The notes under the pieces are model-generated. The model saw only the letters and a program-made list of their open reading frames with translations. It searched no databases and had not been told where the DNA came from. From assembly GCA_023388055.1 (NCBI GenBank), contig JAEWGW010000018.1, positions 124,001 through 188,000 on the forward strand: a DNA stretch of 64,000 nucleotides. Reading direction: 5' to 3'. The position numbers and the translations under genes are program-made. This DNA comes from Bacillota bacterium (GTDB taxonomy: Bacteria; Bacillota; Bacilli; Paenibacillales; NBRC-103111). Below are positions 43,852 to 53,300 of this stretch, piece after piece (within the stretch, counting starts at the first letter, position 1; every line of letters begins with the position of its first letter).

Positions 43852-44411
43852 AGGCCGGCCTCTTGAGGGATGGTGTAACGGACCGCCGCCCCCTCCAGGC
43901 GGAGGAGCGCTTCCTTAATGGGCAAGCCGCCCCCGTAGCCCACCATATGGCCTGCTGCGCCGACCACCCGGTGGCAGGGAACGATGACGGGCAGGGGATT
44001 CCGGTTATTGGCGCCGCCCACAGCCCGTACCGCTTTAGGCGAGCCGATCCGTTCGGCGATATCTTTATATGAGCAGACGGTGCCATAGGGAATGTCCACA
44101 AGCGCCTGCCATACCCGCTCCTGAAAAGGGGTGCCCCACACATCAACAGGAACGGTGAAAACCGTCCGTTCCCCCCGGAAGTATTCCTCCAGCTCCTTCA
44201 TAGCCTGGGGAATATAGCCGCCGCCTTGGACCAGCTCTACACCTCCGGCGGGAACATCATTCAGCTTGGCTGCCCAAGCAGCCAGGGCTGCCAGCTCCAC
44301 TTCCTCTGTCAGCCCCTCTTCAAAATCTATACGGCAAAGCCCACGCTCCGTTGCCGCCAAGAGCAGCTTCCCGATGGGGCTGGGGAGATACCCGTAATAC
44401 ATAACCGACAT
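43848..44411 (-). CDS. ogt: Methylated-DNA--protein-cysteine methyltransferase
   Basis: A 187-residue Ogt-type suicide repair protein. Acceptor Cys in VIVPCHRVVGAAG; helix GTVCSYKDIAERIGSPKAVRAVGGANNRNP binds DNA. It removes O6-alkyl groups from guanine. AGGAGGGTCATT decides the ATG at 44411. Coupled to the HD-GYP-like gene. Confidence 0.95.
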   Translation of the reverse strand: MSVMYYGYLPSPIGKLLLAATERGLCRIDFEEGLTEEVELAALAAWAAKLNDVPAGGVELVQGGGYIPQAMKELEEYFRGERTVFTVPVDVWGTPFQERVWQALVDIPYGTVCSYKDIAERIGSPKAVRAVGGANNRNPLPVIVPCHRVVGAAGHMVGYGGGLPIKEALLRLEGAAVRYTIPQEAGL

Positions 44412-44467
44412 AATGACCCTCCTGACTGATGTGAAAATATCCTCCGTGCCGCTTCCACAAGCGGCAA

Positions 44468-45655
44468 TCATTCTTGTCCGGTCTGCTCCTCCAACGGCAG
44501 CAGACAAAACCCGATTTCGTCCCGGACGGATGGGTCCTTCTCTTCGGCCAAGGCAGCCTCCAAGATGCGAAGGGCCCCGTCTCCTCCCATCCTGCCGATG
44601 CTCCAGGCCGCCGCGGCGCGAAGCTCCGGCCGGGGGTCGGCCAGCAGGATATGGCGAAGCTCCGGAAGTGTTGCGGGATCCCGGAACAGCCCCAGAGCCA
44701 GCACCGCGTTGCGCTGAATGGGCTTCCTCCCGCGCCAGGCTGCCGCCGTACTGCCGAAGGCTTCCTTAAACTCCTTATTGCTCATCCCTAGGATGGGCAG
44801 CAAAAGCGGCTTGGCCTGCTCCGGCAGCGGCTGGAGCTCGGCGTTATGCACCGCATGTTTTCCTTTGTTCTTCGGACAAACCTGCTGGCAGGTATCGCAG
44901 CCGTACAGCCGGTTGCCCAAGGGTACCCGGAACTCCTCGGGTATGATGTCCTTGCTTTGGGTCCAGAAGGAGAGACACCGTTTGGCATTGAGCTGCCGCG
45001 GCCCGGCGAAGGAGTCTGTCGGACAGGCATCGAGACAGAGAGTGCAATCCCCGCAGCCATCACCCAAGGGGGTGTCCGGCGGAAACGGCAAATCGGTAAT
45101 CATCTCACCCAGATAGACCCAGGAACCGAATTCCGGTGTGATTATGGAGCAGTTTTTGCCGATCCAGCCGATGCCCGCACGTTCTGCCACCGCCCTGTCC
45201 GACAAGGCTCCCGTATCCACCATGATTTCCATCCGGGCCTCCGGAACCCGCTCCCGGATAAAAGCGGCCAACCGGCTCAACCGGTCCGCCAACACCCGGT
45301 GATAATCCTCGCCCCATGCGGTGCGGGCCATCATCCCCCGGGGAGCCCCAGGACCGGAGCGGGGCGGGTCCTGCAGCTTGGACGGATAAGCCAAGGCCAC
45401 GGAGAGAATGGAACGGGCCCCGGGCAGATGCAGCTCCGGTTGGGTGCGCTTGTCCAGGTCCGGCTCCTCGAAGCCGGATTCACGCCCCATCTCCCTGTGG
45501 CGGAGGAGCTTTTCCTTGAGGTCAGTGAAGGGCTCCGCCGAAGCAAAACCCAGCTTGTCGATGCCCAGCTGCGGTAGGGCTGCCAGTATTTCCTCCTTCA
45601 GCCGCCTCCAGCCTCCGGCATAGCCGTCAACCGGGCCGCCCGATACATTGCCCAA
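44468..45655 (-). CDS. queG: Epoxyqueuosine reductase
   Basis: A 395-residue protein: cobalamin-binding N-terminal region, two 4Fe-4S clusters (CGDCTLCLDACPTD, then CLSFWTQSK and CDTCQQVCPK), and C-terminal HEAT-like repeats (PELRAAAAWSIGRMGGDGALRIL). It reduces epoxyqueuosine to queuosine in tRNA. TTG start at 45655, with GGAGG 7 nt upstream; longer ATG/GTG starts lack a site. Same strand as ogt, 56 bp before it. Confidence 0.94.
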   Translation of the reverse strand: MGNVSGGPVDGYAGGWRRLKEEILAALPQLGIDKLGFASAEPFTDLKEKLLRHREMGRESGFEEPDLDKRTQPELHLPGARSILSVALAYPSKLQDPPRSGPGAPRGMMARTAWGEDYHRVLADRLSRLAAFIRERVPEARMEIMVDTGALSDRAVAERAGIGWIGKNCSIITPEFGSWVYLGEMITDLPFPPDTPLGDGCGDCTLCLDACPTDSFAGPRQLNAKRCLSFWTQSKDIIPEEFRVPLGNRLYGCDTCQQVCPKNKGKHAVHNAELQPLPEQAKPLLLPILGMSNKEFKEAFGSTAAAWRGRKPIQRNAVLALGLFRDPATLPELRHILLADPRPELRAAAAWSIGRMGGDGALRILEAALAEEKDPSVRDEIGFCLLPLEEQTGQE

Positions 45656-45770
45656 ACCCTCTCCTCCCCGCTTTCTATAATAAAGCGGCGGTTCCAGGCA
45701 CACGTGGTTTCCCCCGCAGCCCGACCGCCGGATATGCCCTTGTAGCAGGGCTTTCAAAGAATAAACACCG

Positions 45771-46337
45771 TCAGGCTTTGGCTCTCTGACCAGTCATTGT
45801 TTTCCACATTTCAAAATAAGCCAACACCGATTCGTCACAGAAGGGCTCCCCCCGGCTCCGCGCCAGCACAAGAACCTCCTCCAGCCCCAGCTTCACCTTC
45901 TCCTCCACAGCCTGGGAGTAATGGTAGAGCTTCCGGTGTTTGTTGTACTCATCCTCATCCAGAACGTAGATATCTCCCTTCTGGTTGAGAATGACGTCCA
46001 GGTCATAATCGATGTACGTAATAATCTCGCCCGACTGGTAGTAGGGGGACGCCACGTTGCAATAATAGCGGATCCCTTCATCCTCCAGAAGCGCCACAAC
46101 ATTAAACCATTTTCCCGGTAAAAAAAAGGAAACGCCCGGAATCCGGCTGGTCCATTCCCTGCCGTCCGATTCCTGGATGCGCGTATGGCAATTCACGAAG
46201 ACCCGGAACGCACCTTCCCGGTGTGCGGAGGCCAGAGATTCCTGGGGAATCTCCCAGTTTTCCAGCCATACCCGGTGCAAATGCCCGTCGTGCTTGAAGC
46301 TCTTAATTAAGGTAAAGGATTCGCCCTGCTTCGCCAT
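45771..46337 (-). CDS. ntdP: Nucleoside tri-diphosphate phosphatase, DUF402 family
   Basis: A 188-residue DUF402 protein close to the Firmicute NtdP/UPF0374 group (about 175-180 residues): KQGESFTLIKSFKHDGHLHRVW, FNVVALLEDEGIRYYCNVASP, YIDYDLDVIL (metal-binding Asp cluster), VLDEDEYNKH. Hydrolyses NTPs and NDPs with a metal ion. AGGAGGTGAACC fixes the ATG at 46337. Confidence 0.9.
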   Translation of the reverse strand: MAKQGESFTLIKSFKHDGHLHRVWLENWEIPQESLASAHREGAFRVFVNCHTRIQESDGREWTSRIPGVSFFLPGKWFNVVALLEDEGIRYYCNVASPYYQSGEIITYIDYDLDVILNQKGDIYVLDEDEYNKHRKLYHYSQAVEEKVKLGLEEVLVLARSRGEPFCDESVLAYFEMWKTMTGQRAKA

Positions 46338-46497
46338 GGCCGGTTCACCTCCTGTCCGGGTCTTTACGCATAGACAAATTTCATAATTAGACAACTCTTC
46401 ATATATAGAAAAGCATATCTTTCCGCCAAATGCAACGATTCGCGAAAGATATGCCTATAGGTTCATTCTGGCAATATGAATATGGAAATAGGGACGG

Positions 46498-47040
46498 TTA
46501 ACAGCCGGCAAGAATACTCAGCTTTCCATAAGAGCGGTTGAAGTTCTCCTCACCGCAGCCAAGCTTCTCATAAACGGGAAGCAGCTGCTCATTATAGTTG
46601 TCCACCGGGACGGCCACATGCTGGATATGCCGGTGCGAAAAGCGCTGCTTCATGCTTTCCATTAAGGAACGGGCAATCCCTCTGCGCTGGTGGTCCGGGT
46701 GAACGGCAACCCGGTAATAGTAGCCTTTGTTACGGTGGATAGTTCCGATCATCACACCCAGGACTTCTTCGTCTTCGGAAGCCACAAGGATCAGCCCGCT
46801 GTCCCAGTTTAACTGGCGCGCGAATGCTGTCATCGTTTCCTCCAGACAGGTTTCATCCAACACAAGCTCCAACAAATCCGTAATTTTCCCATAATCAGAC
46901 AACTGGAATGAACGTACAACCATAGGCTTGGATCGCGCTCCTATCTCCAATTTGAGGTCAGACTTAGTAAATTCGACATAATAAACCCGATTCCTGCCGA
47001 AATCGAGAAAAATATTAATGAAATCTTTATGAATCGCCAT
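46498..47040 (-). CDS. GNAT-family N-acetyltransferase
   Basis: A 180-residue protein with a GNAT core at about residues 42-175. Acetyl-CoA site in VAVHPDHQRRGIARSLM. AGGAGGAAACGGGAG precedes the ATG at 47040; a second ATG at 46923 would give the bare domain. Target unknown. Confidence 0.88.
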   Translation of the reverse strand: MAIHKDFINIFLDFGRNRVYYVEFTKSDLKLEIGARSKPMVVRSFQLSDYGKITDLLELVLDETCLEETMTAFARQLNWDSGLILVASEDEEVLGVMIGTIHRNKGYYYRVAVHPDHQRRGIARSLMESMKQRFSHRHIQHVAVPVDNYNEQLLPVYEKLGCGEENFNRSYGKLSILAGC

Positions 47041-47282
47041 AATGCTCCCGTTTCCTCCTGAAAGCGCTTAATATGAAGCGTTTACAAACATATATAGGTA
47101 ATGGTGGTAGTTAAATGGAACTAGTTTGGGTTTAATAAAAAAGTTTGACTCTGCTGATTCATCCTTCCTCCATTTGGGTAAATACATGGGGTGCCCGACG
47201 ATCTATGCATAAATTTCCTGGTTTGACTTAGACTAAAATGAAGATTCGATGAAGATCCGGACTTTCTAAACATTTATGTTGC

Positions 47283-47310
47283 ATTATTATCATAATTCGT
47301 GGATAATAAT
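47283..47310. promoter_or_regulatory. Operator-like inverted repeat at the sodA promoter
   Basis: Perfect ATTATTATC (47283-47291) and GATAATAAT (47302-47310) with a 10-bp spacer, 65 bp before sodA. It overlaps a possible -35 TTGCAT and -10 ATAATA. Sequence resembles half-sites of Fur/PerR/MntR regulators without matching one exactly. Confidence 0.5.
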
Positions 47311-47375
47311 GTTTGTAAAGAAGTTCCGGATTTAAATAAACCAAATTGACCCAATTTGAAGGAGGATTTATTACC

Positions 47376-47990
47376 ATGGCCCATCAATTACCCGCTCTTC
47401 CGTATGCGAACAATGCTCTCGAACCCCACATCGATGAAACGACCATGATGATCCATCATGACCGCCACCATAACGCCTATGTAACCAACTTGAACGCCGC
47501 TCTGGATAAGCATCCTGAGCTTCACGACAAGTCCCTGGACGCGCTGATCGCTGATCTGAACGCTGTTCCCGAGGACATCCGCACGGCGGTTCGCAACAAT
47601 GGCGGCGGCCACCACAACCACTCCCTGTTCTGGGAAGTAATCGGCCCCAACGGCGGCGGCGACCCGACTGGCCCTGTAGGCGCAGCAATCGAATCCGAGC
47701 TGGGCGGCTTCGCCAAGTTCAAGGAAACCTTCGCTGCTGCTGCCGCTACCCGCTTCGGCTCCGGCTGGGCATGGCTCGTGGTTGGCAAGGACGGCAAGCT
47801 GAAGGTATACAGCACTGCCAACCAAGACTCCCCGGTGATGGAAGGCGAAACTCCGATCCTTGGTCTGGACGTGTGGGAGCATGCCTACTACCTTAAGTAC
47901 CAAAACAAACGCCCGGATTATGTTTCCGCGTTCTGGAACGTGGTCAACTGGGCTGAAGTCAACAAACGCTACGAAGCTGCGAAGAAGTAA
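47376..47990 (+). CDS. sodA: Superoxide dismutase, Mn type
   Basis: A 204-residue cytosolic SOD: LEPHIDETTMMIHHDRHHNAYV, GGGHHNHSLFWEVIGPNGGG, and DVWEHAYYLKYQNKRPDY carry the metal ligands. AAGGAGGATTTATT precedes the ATG. It differs strongly from the fused SOD at 15.8-16.9 kb and is the housekeeping-like enzyme. A terminator follows directly. Confidence 0.96.
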   Translation: MAHQLPALPYANNALEPHIDETTMMIHHDRHHNAYVTNLNAALDKHPELHDKSLDALIADLNAVPEDIRTAVRNNGGGHHNHSLFWEVIGPNGGGDPTGPVGAAIESELGGFAKFKETFAAAAATRFGSGWAWLVVGKDGKLKVYSTANQDSPVMEGETPILGLDVWEHAYYLKYQNKRPDYVSAFWNVVNWAEVNKRYEAAKK

Positions 47991-48006
47991 ACCTTCTTCC
48001 TGATAT

Positions 48007-48035
48007 AAAAGCAGACCTGCGGGTCTGCTTTTTTC
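48007..48035 (+). terminator. Terminator of sodA
   Basis: Stem AAAGCAGACC/GGTCTGCTTT, loop TGC, then a T run. Confidence 0.92.
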
Positions 48036-48160
48036 GTTGGGCGATGGTTGAGGTATGGTTGGGCTCTGCGTAGCTTCGGCGCCTTTATGGTATTATATGG
48101 AATTTTATGGTTGGGAATAGTCCTTTGAAGCTCCTTGTCGGGTATTATCCCCTTCACTCA

Positions 48161-48304
48161 GGATAGGGCATGCGTAGCTGGATTACTTAGGTTAGGGCAT
48201 ACGCTGCCGGTTACTTAGGTTAGGGCATACATTGCCGGGTTACCTAGGATAGGGCATACGTTACCGGGTTACCTAGGATAGGGCATACGTTACCGGGTTA
48301 CTTA
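48161..48304. repeat. Five 28-29 bp direct repeats
   Basis: Unit like GGTTAGGGCATACGYTRCCGG plus GTTACYTA, five head-to-tail copies without unique spacers, followed by a decayed sixth. The copies alternate GGATAGGG and GGTTAGGG. Not CRISPR. Confidence 0.9.
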
Positions 48305-48364
48305 GGTTAAGGTTTGGGCTGCCGGGCTGCCGACTTGTTACTAGCTGTGCGTACAACAAGATCC

Positions 48365-48625
48365 CCCCTTTTATACGAAAATGCCGCGTCTGCCCCGACA
48401 TTTTCATCCCTGGCGCTGACCGAGAGGCCGTGCGGGATTCTAACGGAAGTGAGAGCCTCTATTCCGCCCAAAACAACACTCCAAAAAATCTAACGGAAGT
48501 GAGCGCTCTTATTATGCTCCAATGAAGCCAAAACCGGGTCCCAGCCTACAAATAAGAGCTCTGGCCGCCGTTAGAATTTTTAGAAGGCCTAATTTGGCGA
48601 AATAAGAGCTCTGACCGCCGTTAGC
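48365..48625. repeat. Four-arm F-F-R-R intergenic repeat element 5 with upstream hairpin (ACGGAAG family)
   Basis: Arms: forward 48438-48465 and 48488-48513, reverse 48550-48576 and 48600-48625; core CTAACGGAAGTGAGAGCTCT. About 70 bp upstream of arm 1 is shared with the element at 62.7 kb and contains a stem GAAAATGCCG/CGACATTTTC. Spacing 50 bp on both sides. The region 48626-48816 is pyrimidine-rich and shows no gene. Confidence 0.85.
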
Positions 48626-48881
48626 TTCTCCTGCCATCACGTCAGCTCCTAAGCACTCCTCCAATCCTCGTTACTTTTCCCGCCTCTGCTCTCAACTTGT
48701 CTTCCTTTCCAAATTACCCTCCTCTCCCCTGCAACCTTCTCTTCTTGGTTTCTGTCCCCCCACCTTTCTTCTAATGCCCCCACATTCCTTGGTTACCCGC
48801 CCTTTTGATGCTAGACTGAATAGTAGACACGAAGAACCGAGAATTTTAGAATAAAGCTATCTCATATTCGAGGTGTCCGAA

Positions 48882-49169
48882 ATGACGAAAAAGTATGACA
48901 AAGAATTTAAACTGCAAACGATTCAGATGATTCAAGAAGAAGGAAAGGCAGTGGCGCAAGTAGCACGGGAACTGGGGATAAGCGAGAACACCCTGTACCG
49001 GTGGATGTCGGAATACAAGGAGTCGGGTAAGCAAGCTTTCCCTGGAAGTGGACAACTGAAGCCGGAAGACAAGGCTTTACGAGATATGCAGAAGCGGATC
49101 CGTGACCTGGAAGAGGAGAATGAGATCCTAAAAAAAGCCATGCACTACTTTGCAAAAGACCGGCGCTGA
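48882..49169 (+). CDS. IS3-family transposase OrfA
   Basis: A 95-residue helix-turn-helix protein (KEFKLQTIQMIQEEGKAVAQVARELGISENTLYRW) with a C-terminal leucine-zipper-like coiled coil (MQKRIRDLEEENEILKKAM). It binds the IS ends. AAAAAAAG at 49130-49137 would shift ribosomes by -1 into orfB to give OrfAB. GAGGTG lies 7 nt before ATG 48882. Confidence 0.9.
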   Translation: MTKKYDKEFKLQTIQMIQEEGKAVAQVARELGISENTLYRWMSEYKESGKQAFPGSGQLKPEDKALRDMQKRIRDLEEENEILKKAMHYFAKDRR

Positions 49170-50032
49170 TCTATGCCTTTGTTCACGATCATCGCTCCGA
49201 GTGCCGTGTGGCAAAGTTGTGCGAAGTAATGAACGTATCCAGAAGTGGATATTACAAATGGAGCAAGCGAGTCGAAAGTAAACGGGAGAAGCGGCACAGA
49301 AGGTTGGAGAAGCGGATCCGGAGGATCTTCTTGGATAGCCGCCGTCTGTATGGAAGTCCGAAGATCCACAAGGTGCTTCAAAAGTAAGGAACCAAGGTGT
49401 CGGAGAAGACGGTGGCTCGCATCATGAAGGAGCTTGGCCTGGTCTCCCGGACGGTGAAGAAGTACAAAGCAACCACAAACTCCAAACATCATTTGCCTGT
49501 ATTTGAAAATGAGTTGAATCAACGCTTTAGAGTGTTGGCTCCCCACAAGACCTGGGTTACGGACATCACCTACATTCCGACCGATGAAGGTTGGTTGTAT
49601 CTCGCAAGTGTTATGGACTTGTACAGCCGCAAAATCGTTGGGTTTCACATGGATGAACGGATGACGAAGTCGCTGGTGCTGAAGGCCTTAGAACGCGCTT
49701 ATATGCAGCAAGGAAAACCGAAAGGGATCCTCCACCATTCTGACCGCGGCAGCCAATATGCCTCTCATGACTACCAGGCCCGGTTGAAGGAATACAACAT
49801 GAAAGGCAGCATGAGTCGCAAAGGCAACTGTTACGACAACGCCTGCATCGAGTCGTTTCACAGTGTGATCAAGAAAGAACTGATCTATCTCGAGAAGTTC
49901 AAAACACGGGAGCAGGCTCGAAAACGTATTTTCGAATATATCACATGTTTCTATAATGGAAAAAGGATCCATTCTTCCATAGGGTACCACACACCCCTTG
50001 AATACGAACGTATGTACCGACCGACTGCATGA
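49136..50032 (+). pseudogene. IS3-family transposase OrfB, interrupted by an ochre codon
   Basis: The -1 frame after the slip site encodes an integrase: HTH_21-like region, then DDE core with Asp in WVTDITYI, second Asp in HHSDRGSQY and Glu in CIESFHSVIKKE. A TAA at 49385-49387 splits the frame between KVLQK and GTKVSEKTV. The neighbouring residues align as if the stop replaced one codon, such as CAA, GAA or AAA. A 211-residue fragment (49397-50032) could start from GTG, but lacks the N-terminus, so the element should not move by itself. Confidence 0.88.
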
Positions 50033-50210
50033 TATTCTCGGTTCTATATGTCTACTCTATTGACAGAGGTACATTTTCCCTCCCACCCCCTTATTTTCAC
50101 CCTTCCTGACTAAAGGGGATAGTGAAAGACAAGGCGTTTAAAAGGCAGTCTGGGCATAGGCGTGTGGTAGAAGGATGGAAGAAATTAGAGGAAACAGCTT
50201 CCTGCGAAAC

Positions 50211-50246
50211 AAAAAACAGGCTCCCATGTTATTGGGGAACCTGTTC
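50211..50246 (-). terminator. Terminator of the SLH esterase/beta-helix gene
   Basis: Minus-strand stem GAACAGGTTCCCC/GGGAGCCTGTTTTT, placed 18 bp past the restored stop at 50264. Confidence 0.8.
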
Positions 50247-50313
50247 ATACCAAGTATTAGTTTTTATTGACCATCGGAAAAATCTAATTGCGCCAGCATG
50301 CGGTCCAGAATCG

Positions 50314-53300
50314 TCAGGCTCTCGGCACGGGTTGCCTGGGCCATAGGATCGAACCGCCCAGCAGGCCCTGCCGGGTAAGGGCCTCAACGGCCGGTTTGGC
50401 CCATCCGGCGATGGCCGCGTCGTCTCCGTACGGCACCTGCCCCGGACCTGCGGCCGAAGCGGCCACAGCCGGTTTCATCCCCGCCAGCTCTGCGGCGCGG
50501 TGGACCATCACCGCCAATTCCTGGCGGGTAACGGCTTCACCCGGCCGGAAGCTGCCATCGCCGTAGCCTTCAACCAGCTTCATCACAGAAGCCGAGCGGA
50601 CGGCTCCCGCGAACCAGTCTGCTGCCCCAACATCGGTGTAGGTACGATTATCTCCACCTGTAGCGGTTGGGGACAGCCCTAACGCACGGACCAGAAAAGC
50701 TGCCACCTCGGCACGGGTTACACTTTTGTCAGGTTGGAACTCCTCGGGAGCCATGCCGTCTGCAATCATACGCGCTGCCATTCGTTCCATACCGCCCTGT
50801 GCCCAGTGCCCCTTCATGTCGGCAAAGGTGCGCGTATGCTGTACCAGCAAATACGTGCTGTTGGTGCGGCTGTAAATGTGCACCTCTCCACCATCCGTCC
50901 GGAAAGGAACCGGCTCCAGCACCCAGCTGCCATCCGCCGCGGGAACTATTCTGGCAACAGCCAGTGAGCCTTCATTCAGGGATATACCAGTCTCCGGCTT
51001 TACTGTCCGTTTTACATATCCGCTGAAGTTCTTCAACTCCTGTTCCTTGCCATCCGGAGCAGATATCTTGACAGCGAATTCCCATGCTCCGGCCACCTTC
51101 CATCCTGCAGCTGTGGCCGAGGCTTCGGCAGTATCGTTCATTCGTGCCGTTATCTCTAACTGGAGCTTGTTTGTTTCGGTGCCCAGCTCGCGGGCTAAAC
51201 GCCCCAAGTCCAACTCCTTCACGGGCAGTGCGTAAGAGGCCTGAGCGGTTTGTACCACAAGGGTATCCACATGCCCGTCTTGCAGAAGCTTACCCAGGAC
51301 AGCTCCGGAAAGGCGTACCCCTTCCACGGGAGAATTCCCCTGGACGGAGCCCTCCACTGCCTTCAAGAGCACTTGCCCGCCAACTGCCGCTTCCAACGCC
51401 CGCTCCAATAACAGACCATCGATTTCGGCCAACGCCACAGAGTCGGTTGGATTAGCCGTGCCTACTGAACCAGTTGGACCAGGTGTAGGCACACTACCGG
51501 AGCCGCCATCATTGGGTTCCTCATTCGAGGAGCTACCATCAGGCGTTCCGCTACCCGGGTCTTCACCGCCAGGTGTTCCGTTGCCGGGCGTTCCGCTGCC
51601 CGGGTCCTCACCACCGGGGGTTCCATTGCCGGGCGTTCCGCTGCCCGGGTCCTCACCACCGGGGGTTCCATTGCCAGGCGTTCCGCTACCCGAGTCTTCA
51701 CCGCCAGGCGTCCCGTTACCAGGCGTTCCGCTACCCGAGTCTTCACCGCCAGGCGTCCCGTTACCAGGCGTTCCGCTGCCCGGATCTTCACCGCCAGGCG
51801 TCCCGTTACCAGGCGTTCCGCCGCCCGGGTCTTCACCGCCAGGCGTTCCATTACCGGGCGTTCCGCTGCCCGGGTCTTCACCACCGGGGGTTCCGCCTGT
51901 GGGATCCTGCGCCAGCCGCGTTACGTCAATTACATACTGTGCAGCTTCACCATTCTCGGCAGTTACCGCAATGACGATGCGGTTCTGCCCCACCTCCAAC
52001 GGGAGAGCTGCCGTATGGCTTCCCTCCACCGGAGCTACGGTTACCGTGCCTTCTGCCGCCGGTAAACCCGCCGCTGAGTCGCCGGCCTCTGTTGTGCCGC
52101 CTGCCTCTGTTGTGCGGTCAGCTTCTATTGTGCTGCCGGCCACTCCGGCACCGCTGGTAATGGTCACAGCTGCCAGAGGATCAGCCACGGCTGTCACTGT
52201 GACTACCTCTGTTTCATAGGCAACCTGGGCCGTGTAGGCCAGGGCTTCCGGAGCAAACACCGGCTCCAGATCTCCCGCGCTGAGTGTAAGCTGGTTTAGC
52301 CGCCATTCATCCGACAGCTCCTCAATAACTGCCTCTACCCCTTCTTTTTGGTAAAAATTGGTTGTAATACTTTCTACCGTATTCCCCTTCAGCTTGATTC
52401 CCTTGCCTGCAAACAATCCAATGCCGTTGGTGTTGCCTGTGAGTACATTGCCCTCAATACGCACATTCTCCGGATCACCCTCGCCGATATAGTTGGCATT
52501 GGTGTCGCCGTTGTCGTGCTCCAACAGAATCGCCCAATATCCAGTGGCGGTATTATTGCGGACGGTATTACCCCGGATGATGGTGCCGGGACCGTTCAGG
52601 ATATTGATGCCTGATGCATCGGGGACATCCACTGTATTTTCGATCACATTGTTCACGATCACCGTATCCGGGGTTCCCATCGTGACCACAATCCCCTCCC
52701 GGCTGTTGCGGATGAGATTGTCCCGGATCAGGTTGCCGGGGCCGGTTTTGCTGTGGTTGCTGGGAGCCGTGCCGCCGGTATTGCCAAGGCCGACGGCTCC
52801 GCCGGTGAGAATATTTTCCACCAGATTGCCGGAAATCTCATTGAGATATTCCAGCTCCCCGTGAAGATCGATGGCATCCAGCTTGGTCTGGATGAACGCA
52901 TTGTTGCGCACCGTGTTGTTATGAGCCACGTTCTGGATCAGAGCGCCGTGGCGCAGATACGGCCCCTCAAACCGGGAATCCTCCACCAGATTCCACAGGG
53001 TATCGTTGGCAAAACCCAGCCGGTCCACCTTGGGCATACCCTGGATGGCCACGCCATAACCGGAGCCGCCCGGCCCCACATCTGTAGCATTGCGGAAGGT
53101 ACTGTTCTGCACAATCACATCATGGCTGTTCTCAATGCGGATGGCCATCCGCCGGAACTTCTCCACAGTGACATGATGGATGGTCACGTTGTACGAAGGG
53201 TCTTCCCCGTAGTTGCTGATCATGATCAGACTGTCCGGTCCCCCCGCAGCAGGATTATTGTTTTTGTGATCGGTTGTGTACTCCTTGTTCCAGGCAGAGG

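Larger units (their letters stand above)
48817..50063 (+). mobile_element. IS3-family insertion sequence (IS150-like), inactivated
   Basis: About 1.25 kb. Left end (TGAATAGTAGACAC, AGAACCGAGAAT) and right end (complement of TCAATAGAGTAGACA, AGAACCGAGAAT) form imperfect inverted repeats of about 29 bp. Inside are orfA and orfB with an A7G slip site. orfB has a TAA in the reading frame. Exact borders and target duplication are uncertain by a few bases. Confidence 0.85.

Noticed and set aside
48161..48304. Possible CRISPR array
   Set aside because: 28-29 bp repeats run head to tail without unique spacers, and no cas gene is nearby.
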